DNA from: an uncultured Clostridia bacterium
Lineage (GTDB): Bacteria > Bacillota > Clostridia > TANB77 > CAG-508
Length of the DNA stretch: 20,876 nt
Direction: 5' to 3'
NCBI GenBank assembly: GCA_934157205.1
Contig: CAKPHJ010000023.1
Span: 1 to 20,876 of the forward strand
Position numbers and translations under genes: made by a program. Positions within the stretch are counted from its first letter, which is position 1. Each line of letters starts with the position of its first letter. The notes under the pieces are model-generated. The model searched no databases, had not been told where the DNA came from, and worked only from the letters and a program-made list of their open reading frames with translations. Shown here in pieces: positions 15,338-20,876 of the stretch.

Positions 15338-15859
15338 ATGAGTGATACTTTAATAACTATAATTGCTATAGCATTAGCAGCAGTTTTAATGTTTGTATTT
15401 CCACTAATGACAATGTCAGATAGAACTGACGACGTAGCACAATTAGCTGTAGAATCAGCTACAACTGATTTTGTTGACGAAGTAGCTACATCTGGTAAAA
15501 TTACTTTAGCAAATTTAAATGAATTAGAACAAACTATAACATCTACAGGTAATACTTATGATGTAGACATGGTATTAGAAGTTAAAGATGCAAATTTAGG
15601 TAAAAAGGCATCACAAGCTCAAAAAGATAAAATAGGTGAAAATGCATCATATTCAGTACATACAACTCAAATTGAAGAGGTATTAGAAAATGGTGGTGTG
15701 TATTATTGTAACGAAGGTGATAGATTTACAGCATCAGTAAAAAATACAAGCCAAACATTATCACAACAATTAAAAAATTTCTTTTACACAGTAACAGGAA
15801 ATGATGCCTATACTATTGCAGCAGAGCACACAGCACTTGTAAAAACAAATGGTCAATAA
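15338..15859 (+). CDS. Membrane-anchored TadE/pilin-like protein
   Basis: The protein has 173 residues with an N-terminal helix (about 4-25) followed by an external domain. Just after the helix lies DDVAQLAVESATTDFVDEVA, a TadE-like pattern of small and acidic residues in a continuing helix. The domain then has several beta-type stretches and ends after YTIAAEHTALVKT. It has one cysteine (in YYCNEG). AAAGGAGGA precedes the start. Its place among the pilin-like genes suggests a minor pseudopilin or scaffold. The function is inferred. Confidence 0.5.
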   Translation: MSDTLITIIAIALAAVLMFVFPLMTMSDRTDDVAQLAVESATTDFVDEVATSGKITLANLNELEQTITSTGNTYDVDMVLEVKDANLGKKASQAQKDKIGENASYSVHTTQIEEVLENGGVYYCNEGDRFTASVKNTSQTLSQQLKNFFYTVTGNDAYTIAAEHTALVKTNGQ

Positions 15860-15880
15860 AACAAAAAGATAAATGAAGGG

Positions 15881-15901
15881 GCTTGTAATTTAATTACAAG
15901 C
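15881..15901 (+). promoter_or_regulatory. Intercistronic hairpin
   Basis: GCTTGTAAT (15881-15889) and ATTACAAGC (15893-15901) form a perfect nine-pair stem with a three-base loop, and the stem can be extended with one mismatch. It is followed only by TCATTCTATTT. It may be a partial terminator or a 3' stabiliser that lowers the level of the 15937 gene relative to the genes upstream. Confidence 0.5.
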
Positions 15902-15936
15902 TCATTCTATTTATAACAAGGAGGAAATGTAGTAAA

Positions 15937-17625
15937 ATGAAAATACAGGGACTTGCAGTTATGGCAATGTTAATTATTATACCTATGTCAATACTTTTGA
16001 ATAGTTATTCTAAAAATCAAATAAAAACATTGCAGTTTCAAATATCATATGACTCAAAGCTTAAAAATTCTACATATGATGGTGTTAAAGCTTTACAATT
16101 AAATATGGAAAATAGTACTACTTCTGACCTTGCAAACTCAAAAATGAGAGATATAAAAGCAGCTATAAAAACATTTTATGGTTCATTAGCTGGTAGTTTT
16201 AAAATGACTGGTTATGGTGAAGATGTTTTAAAAAATTATGTGCCTGCAATTGTTTATACAATGTATGATGGTTATTATATTTATTCTGAATACACTAATA
16301 ATATAGATGTTACAATGGATAGTTCTGCAACATACCAAAATGGCGATGAACTATATGGACTAAAACCTTATATTTATTATAGTTCAAGATACAAGGGTAG
16401 TAATTTTGATGTTGTAATTACATATTCTTTAGATAGTTACATAACAATTCAAGGTATTGTAGCGAATAAAAATGTAAATGAATCTGGCTATTTATTAACA
16501 AATTTAGAACAAAGTAGTGGAGGTTCAATTAAATATAATGGTGCAGAGATAATAAATGGTGAAGGAGAAATTAAACAAAACGTTATATATGATGAAGACA
16601 ATAATAGTCAAGAAAATAATACATATAATTTACCACAAATTAGAGTTAATGGGGTAAAATATTATTATGATAGTTCAACCAACCAAATATTTTCAATGCT
16701 AAATAATGAAAGACTTTTAACAACAGAAAAGGAAGTAAAACCTTCGCAAATTACTAATAATACAACAGCACAAAAATTTTATAGTGATGCTTGTGAATTT
16801 AAGAAAAAATTTAAAGCAGGTGGAGATTTAAATGCATTACTTGAGTTAACATCAGATGATGCAGTAGATCAAAATGGAGAGCCATATAAAAATGATATAT
16901 ATACAAAAAATATAAAAATTTTTGGCGAATTAGAAAATGGACCATCTAGTAAGTCAATTGAAGATAATGACTCAAACTTTTCTGTTCATAAAAAAGAAGT
17001 TATTAGAAATTCAATAGAAACAAACTTGATGGTTGCAATTGAAAATTACAACAAGGTTTCATCTGTAAATGTTAAATTTGCAATGCCAAAATTGTCTGCA
17101 ACAGAATGGGACGAAATAACAAGAGGAATTTCAATGATAACATTTATGCAGGGATTAAATATTGGTGGAAAAATATATAATGGATATGCTATTGTACAAA
17201 ATAATGTTAATGATGACTTTGTTTCAGAAGACTCTATATATATAGCAGACACAAGCATAGGTTCAGAAAAATATTATAGAGTAACAGATGCAAACTTTTT
17301 TAATAACAGTATTAATATAAGTAATTGTTTTGGAGCAAGAAATACAGACTTCGAAAGAAAAACAATAGTTGATTCTTATAAAGATGGAGGAACAGATAAA
17401 ACTAGAAATCTTTATTATTATCCTATTTCATATATGGCTTCTTATTCATCAATTATTGATCAAAATGGTAATAAAGATAACAAAAAAAGTATAAAAGAGG
17501 CACTGCAAAGCAATCCTGACCTTGCAAGTAAATATTATACTGCACTTGGAAGAGAACGTTATGGAATGTATAGAGTTCAAAATAATTTAAGTGATGTTAG
17601 AAAATTTTTATTAGGTCAAACATAG
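15937..17625 (+). CDS. Large membrane-anchored TadE/TadG-like protein
   Basis: The protein has 562 residues with a short N-terminal helix (about 5-22) and a long external region. YDSKLKNSTYDGVKALQLN, just after the helix, has the look of TadE/TadG N-terminal pseudopilin segments. YVPAIVYTMYDGYYIYS (about 105-121) is a notable tyrosine-rich motif. The remainder is Asn/Asp/Ser-rich with many predicted strands. Large TadG-like proteins act as tip or cell-surface components in Tad pili. AAGGAGG lies 12 bases upstream of the start. It is the last gene of the cluster before spoIVB. Confidence 0.5.
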   Translation: MKIQGLAVMAMLIIIPMSILLNSYSKNQIKTLQFQISYDSKLKNSTYDGVKALQLNMENSTTSDLANSKMRDIKAAIKTFYGSLAGSFKMTGYGEDVLKNYVPAIVYTMYDGYYIYSEYTNNIDVTMDSSATYQNGDELYGLKPYIYYSSRYKGSNFDVVITYSLDSYITIQGIVANKNVNESGYLLTNLEQSSGGSIKYNGAEIINGEGEIKQNVIYDEDNNSQENNTYNLPQIRVNGVKYYYDSSTNQIFSMLNNERLLTTEKEVKPSQITNNTTAQKFYSDACEFKKKFKAGGDLNALLELTSDDAVDQNGEPYKNDIYTKNIKIFGELENGPSSKSIEDNDSNFSVHKKEVIRNSIETNLMVAIENYNKVSSVNVKFAMPKLSATEWDEITRGISMITFMQGLNIGGKIYNGYAIVQNNVNDDFVSEDSIYIADTSIGSEKYYRVTDANFFNNSINISNCFGARNTDFERKTIVDSYKDGGTDKTRNLYYYPISYMASYSSIIDQNGNKDNKKSIKEALQSNPDLASKYYTALGRERYGMYRVQNNLSDVRKFLLGQT

Positions 17626-17650
17626 ACATTTATGTATTAAAAAAGAAAAA

Positions 17651-17678
17651 TTGAAAATACTAAATATAGCAATAAAAT
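17651..17678 (+). promoter_or_regulatory. Possible weak promoter before spoIVB
   Basis: TTGAAA (17651-17656) and TAAAAT (17673-17678) are 16 bases apart. No sigma-G-like or sigma-F-like match was found. In this A+T-rich gap such a pair could arise by chance. Confidence 0.25.
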
Positions 17679-17694
17679 TATTTAAGGAGATTTT

Positions 17695-18927
17695 ATGAAA
17701 AAAAATTTTAAGTTAATGCTATTTTTAGTATTTTTTTTAATTATTATTTATGCATATTCACTTTCAATAAATTATTTACCTAAGAATTTGGTTGTATTTG
17801 AAGGTGAAAGTATTTCTATTAAAACAATGTTTGGATTAAATTTAAAAACAAATGACGACACCATTCAAACATCATCTAGTAGTGGAAAAGCTGTTACAAA
17901 AAAAACTGGACAGGCAAAATTACAAGTAAATTTTTTAAATAATTTTTTAGTTAAAAATGTTAATGTAGATATTTTGCCAAAAACGAAAGTTATACCTATT
18001 GGTAATATTGCTGGTGTGAAATTATATACAAGTGGGGTACTAGTTGTAGGTATGTCTGAAATTAAAGGTGAAGATAAAAAAACATATAAACCATACGAAA
18101 ATACTGGTATAAAAGAAGGAGATACAATTACAAATATAAATGATATTACAATAACAACAACTGAAGAATTAGTTAATAATGTAAACAAATCTAATGGTAA
18201 TCAAATAAAAATAAAATATGTACATCAAAATGAAGTAAAAGAATGTAGCATAACACCAACAAAAATCAATAATAATGAATATAAAATAGGATTATGGGTA
18301 AGAGATAGTGCAGCAGGAGTAGGAACAGTTACATTTTATGAACCAAATAGTAAAAGCTTTGGAGCTCTTGGGCATGGAATTACAGATATAGACACAGGAG
18401 ATTTAATAAATATTTCTTCTGGTGAATTTATTACTACTAAAGTTTTAAATATAACAAAAGGTGAAGTTGGAACACCAGGAAGAATACAAGGAACTGTTGA
18501 TAAACAAAAAAATATTGGAACAATCGAAAAAAATAGTAAGTTTGGTATATATGGAAAAGTAGAAGATTTATCAAGTTTGAATTTAGATTATTCTAAACAA
18601 ATGGATATTGCTTTAAGAGATGAAATAAAAATAGGAAAAGCAAAAATACTTTGTAGTTTAGATAGTAATAGCCCACAAGAATTTGAAATTGAAATAAAAA
18701 AAATAAATAAAGACAATAATTATGATAATAAAAGTATGCTTATTGAAGTAACAGATAAAAATCTTATAGAAAAAACAGGTGGAATAATACAGGGAATGTC
18801 AGGTTCACCAATTATTCAAAATGGAAAATTTGTAGGAGCAGTTACACATGTACTTGTAAATAATCCAACAAAAGGATATGCAGTTTTTGGTGACATTATG
18901 GTTAAACAATTAAAAAGCAGTAATTAA
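17695..18927 (+). CDS. spoIVB: SpoIVB peptidase, S55 family
   Basis: SpoIVB is a forespore-made serine protease secreted into the space between the two spore membranes, where it cleaves SpoIVFA and so triggers sigma-K activation. This 410-residue protein has an N-terminal anchor helix (about 6-24), a PDZ-type region (about 100-190, with VVGMSEI and IKEGDTITNINDI) and the S55 catalytic domain. H227 (in GALGHG), D354 and S369 (in QGMSGSP) match the reported B. subtilis triad H236, D363 and S378 with identical spacing (127 and 15 residues). AAGGAGA precedes the start. It is often found beside recN and spo0A. Here it follows the Tad-like cluster by 69 bases. Confidence 0.93.
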   Translation: MKKNFKLMLFLVFFLIIIYAYSLSINYLPKNLVVFEGESISIKTMFGLNLKTNDDTIQTSSSSGKAVTKKTGQAKLQVNFLNNFLVKNVNVDILPKTKVIPIGNIAGVKLYTSGVLVVGMSEIKGEDKKTYKPYENTGIKEGDTITNINDITITTTEELVNNVNKSNGNQIKIKYVHQNEVKECSITPTKINNNEYKIGLWVRDSAAGVGTVTFYEPNSKSFGALGHGITDIDTGDLINISSGEFITTKVLNITKGEVGTPGRIQGTVDKQKNIGTIEKNSKFGIYGKVEDLSSLNLDYSKQMDIALRDEIKIGKAKILCSLDSNSPQEFEIEIKKINKDNNYDNKSMLIEVTDKNLIEKTGGIIQGMSGSPIIQNGKFVGAVTHVLVNNPTKGYAVFGDIMVKQLKSSN

Positions 18928-18933
18928 AGTAAT

Positions 18934-18989
18934 AGAACAAATTTATATATTAAGAAATGAGAAAACTCATAATATATATAAATTGTTCT
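18934..18989. repeat. Long A+T-rich hairpin after spoIVB
   Basis: AGAACAA and the following T/A alternation (18934-18952) pair imperfectly with TAATATATATAAATTGTTCT (18970-18989). The tip is ATGAG-AAAA-CTCAT (18957-18970). It precedes the main terminator by about 20 bases and could be a 3' end stabiliser or a first, weak terminator. Confidence 0.5.
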
Positions 18990-19011
18990 TAAAATTTTTA
19001 AAAAGCACAAT

Positions 19012-19068
19012 CGAACAAAAGCGGACATTAATAATTTTTGCACTTATTAATGTCCGCTTTTTTGTTCG
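19012..19068 (+). terminator. Strong terminator after spoIVB
   Basis: GCGGACATTAATAA (19021-19034) and TTATTAATGTCCGC (19044-19057) form a 14-pair stem followed by TTTTTT. Outer CGAACAAAA and TTTTGTTCG can add about nine more pairs. It lies between convergent spoIVB and murC and may also stop murC transcripts. Confidence 0.85.
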
Positions 19069-19129
19069 TGTACGAATTTGCAAAGCAAAATTCTATACAA
19101 CATATTTCTGTTATAGAAAAATTCTCTTA

Positions 19130-20518
19130 CTATTGTTCTTTTACTAGCATTGGTCCAATTTCTGTAACTGTTCCAGCTCCTAGTGTTAAAACAATATCAT
19201 TTTTTTCAATATTATTTTTTACATATGAGGCACATTCGTTAAAATCAGGAATATATTTAGCTTGTTTTCCTAAAGATATAATTTTATTTACTAAGTCTTT
19301 TGAACTTATTTCATGTGTATTTTTTTCTCTTGCTGCATAAATATCTAAAATAATTATATGATCATAGTTTTTTAAAGCATTTGCAAAATCATCTAGTAAA
19401 TTTTTTGTTCTACTATATGTGTGTGGTTGAAATATAACCCAAGATTTATTATATGTTTTATTTTTTAAAGCATTTGCTGTAGCTATTATTTCAGTTGGGT
19501 GATGACCGTAATCATCGTAAACACTTGCAATACCATTTATTTTACCTTTAAATTCAAATCTTCTATGTGCACCTGTAAATTTAGATAAAGCAGTTTTAAT
19601 ATATTTACTTTCAATATTATAGCTGTTACATAATGCAATACATGCTAAAGCATTTGATACATTGTGTTTTCCAGGTACTGATAATTTGAATGTTTCGTAA
19701 AATTTGTTTTTATAATATACATCAAATTTAGCAAAACCGTCAGTATCAAATGTTATATTTTCTGCATAAAAGTCAGCATTTTTATTATTTATACTATATG
19801 TAATTGTTTTTGCATTTGTGTAATTATGTAGTTCTAAGCATGTTTTGTCATCTGCGTTTGTAATTAAAACACCATCTTTAGGTAATAATTTTACATATTT
19901 AATAAAAGCTTTTTTTATGTTTTCAAATGTTTTGAAATAATCTAAATGGTCATTGTCTATATTTAAAATTATTTCTGCTTTTGGACTAAATTTTAAAAAG
20001 CTTTCTACATATTCACATGCTTCAATAATAAAATGTTCACTATTTCCTACATGATAATTTCCGTCAATTTGTTTTAAAAATGCTCCAACTTGAATACTAG
20101 GTTCTTTTAAAGCTTCAATAAAACAAAGTGAAATCATAGATGTAGTTGTTGTTTTTCCATGTGTTCCAGATATGCAAATTGTATCTTTGTAGCAACGAGT
20201 AAGTTCTCCTAAAAAATCAGCTCTTTCTATTGTTGGTTTGTTTAGTTTTTTTGCTTCTACAATTTCTGGATCATCTTGTTTTATTGCTGCAGAATAAACT
20301 ATTATGTCAGAATTTTTTATATCTTCTAAATTGTGACCTATTGTAACTGGAATTCCCATTTTATTTAGTTTGTTTGTTGTATTTGAAGAACACCAGTCAG
20401 AGCCTGTTACGTTAAATCCCCAATTTTTTAATATGGCAGCAATTCCACTCATACTAACTCCACCGATTCCTATCATGTGTATGTTTTTATATTTTTTTAT
20501 ATTTTCAATGTTTGGCAT
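19130..20518 (-). CDS. murC: UDP-N-acetylmuramate--L-alanine ligase
   Basis: MurC is the cytoplasmic Mur ligase that adds L-alanine to UDP-MurNAc using ATP, the first step of the peptidoglycan stem peptide. It has 462 residues, a normal length. It has an N-terminal UDP-binding GIGGVSMSG (17-25), the ATP-binding GTHGKTTTTS (118-127), EACEY, the central NIDNDHLDYF (186-195) and, in the C-terminal domain, DDYGHHPTE (335-343). I chose the ATG at 20518 because GGAG lies eight bases upstream. A GTG nine bases earlier overlaps that site. A clear promoter lies upstream. Confidence 0.96.
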   Translation of the reverse strand: MPNIENIKKYKNIHMIGIGGVSMSGIAAILKNWGFNVTGSDWCSSNTTNKLNKMGIPVTIGHNLEDIKNSDIIVYSAAIKQDDPEIVEAKKLNKPTIERADFLGELTRCYKDTICISGTHGKTTTTSMISLCFIEALKEPSIQVGAFLKQIDGNYHVGNSEHFIIEACEYVESFLKFSPKAEIILNIDNDHLDYFKTFENIKKAFIKYVKLLPKDGVLITNADDKTCLELHNYTNAKTITYSINNKNADFYAENITFDTDGFAKFDVYYKNKFYETFKLSVPGKHNVSNALACIALCNSYNIESKYIKTALSKFTGAHRRFEFKGKINGIASVYDDYGHHPTEIIATANALKNKTYNKSWVIFQPHTYSRTKNLLDDFANALKNYDHIIILDIYAAREKNTHEISSKDLVNKIISLGKQAKYIPDFNECASYVKNNIEKNDIVLTLGAGTVTEIGPMLVKEQ

Positions 20519-20547
20519 TTTCGACACTCCTTTTAAATAACAGATAG

Positions 20548-20576
20548 ATTATATAATTATATAAAGAAAATTTCAA
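20548..20576 (-). promoter_or_regulatory. Sigma-A-type promoter of murC
   Basis: On the minus strand TTGAAA (20576-20571) and TATAAT (20553-20548) are 17 bases apart, about 30 bases before the murC start. It is one of the best sigma-A matches in the window. Confidence 0.75.
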
Positions 20577-20705
20577 TACTTTTATAAAAATAATATGTAA
20601 TATGGCTTGTAAATTGTTACAATTCACAGCTAAATTATATGCATTATAGAAAATTAATAATATATTGTTTTGAAAATACATTATATAATTTTTTTGTAAA
20701 AAAAA

Positions 20706-20734
20706 GAAGGAAAAAATTTTTTTTTGGAGAATAA
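20706..20734 (+). promoter_or_regulatory. Sigma-H promoter of spoVG
   Basis: GAAGGAAAA (20706-20714) and GGAGAATAA (20726-20734) are 11 bases apart. They match every position of the sigma-H consensus (RNAGGAWWW, 11-12 bases, RNNGAATWW). B. subtilis spoVG is a known sigma-H gene. A TATAAT at 20735-20740 could also serve sigma-A but has no -35 partner. Confidence 0.75.
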
Positions 20735-20737
20735 TAT

Positions 20738-20767
20738 AATTGTACATAAGAAAATATATGTACAATT
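20738..20767 (+). repeat. Inverted repeat in the spoVG leader
   Basis: AATTGTACATA (20738-20748) and TATGTACAATT (20757-20767) are perfect 11-base complements with an eight-base loop. Transcription from the sigma-H promoter should begin near 20741, so the hairpin would form at the extreme 5' end of the mRNA. It could protect the RNA, or as DNA could be a repressor site (a transition-state regulator is expected at spoVG). Confidence 0.55.
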
Positions 20768-20800
20768 ATTTAAAACTTAAGGAAGGTAGGTGCATTTATA

Positions 20801-20876
20801 ATGCAAATCACAGATGTACGTTTAAGAAAAGTAAATTCAGAGAACAGAATGAAAGCTGTTGCTTCTGTAACATTCG
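20801..20876 (+). CDS. spoVG: SpoVG, N-terminal part (cut by window edge)
   Basis: Only the first 25 codons are in the window. They read MQITDVRLRKVNSENRMKAV and onward, very close to the SpoVG start (M-x-[IV]-T-D-V-R-L-R-[RK]-V). SpoVG is a small nucleic-acid-binding regulator involved in septation and sporulation timing. AAGGAAGGTAGGTG precedes the ATG, and the upstream promoter matches sigma-H, which supports the identity. Confidence 0.92.
   Translation, partial: MQITDVRLRKVNSENRMKAVASVTF

Noticed and set aside
5835..17625. Conjugative element or prophage
   Set aside because: There is no integrase, relaxase, coupling protein, capsid or terminase. Composition resembles the housekeeping genes and no attachment repeats are seen.
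19038..19340. Plus-strand frame of 100 codons after the spoIVB terminator
   Set aside because: It starts inside the terminator arm and overlaps the 3' end of murC on the other strand. It has no ribosome binding site.

Overview
The window comes from a very A+T-rich (roughly three-quarters A+T by eye), endospore-forming Clostridia-type Bacillota. Three things point there. The first is the conserved era / YqzL-like / recO neighbourhood. The second is a set of sporulation markers: an alpha/beta-type small acid-soluble spore protein, the SpoIVB S55 protease, and the start of spoVG behind what reads as a perfect sigma-H promoter. The third is heavy AGA/ATA codon use with strong purine-rich ribosome binding sites. 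An uncultured gut clostridium would fit, but the sequence alone does not name a species.

Layout. 1-1250 is an accessory-looking stretch. It holds a four-helix membrane protein (413-757) behind a sigma-A promoter and a structured leader, and a minus-strand gene remnant (1019-1198) with its own terminator. Both use more G+C-rich codons than the rest of the window. 1324-5676 is mostly housekeeping: era, an inserted minus-strand cysteine-containing small protein, a YqzL-like gene, recO, hpf, a minus-strand SASP gene and a Cof-type HAD phosphatase. 5835-17625 is the centre of interest, an 11.8 kb same-strand cluster that reads as a divergent Tad-like (type IVc pilus) machine. In order it encodes a membrane-anchored SAF/CpaB-like protein, two MinD/TadZ-like proteins (the first without a P-loop), a membrane-anchored CpaF/TadA-type ATPase, a TadB-TadC-like platform fused into one 690-residue chain, four small proteins sharing an MENA..AL start, a fifth small membrane protein sharing only the C-terminal signature, and two membrane-anchored TadE/TadG-like proteins. 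17695-18927 is spoIVB, 69 bases downstream with no visible terminator between. murC (minus strand) and the first 25 codons of spoVG close the window.

How the parts may work together. By analogy with Tad systems, the ATPase would power a platform in the membrane, the MinD-like proteins would position it, the SAF protein would guide assembly outside the membrane, and the small MENA proteins would be the polymerised or secreted subunits. No secretin is present, as expected for a single-membrane cell. No prepilin peptidase is present, and the MENA proteins lack a recognisable leader-peptidase site. This makes the cluster the best candidate here for an undescribed variant system. Its biological role is not shown by the sequence.
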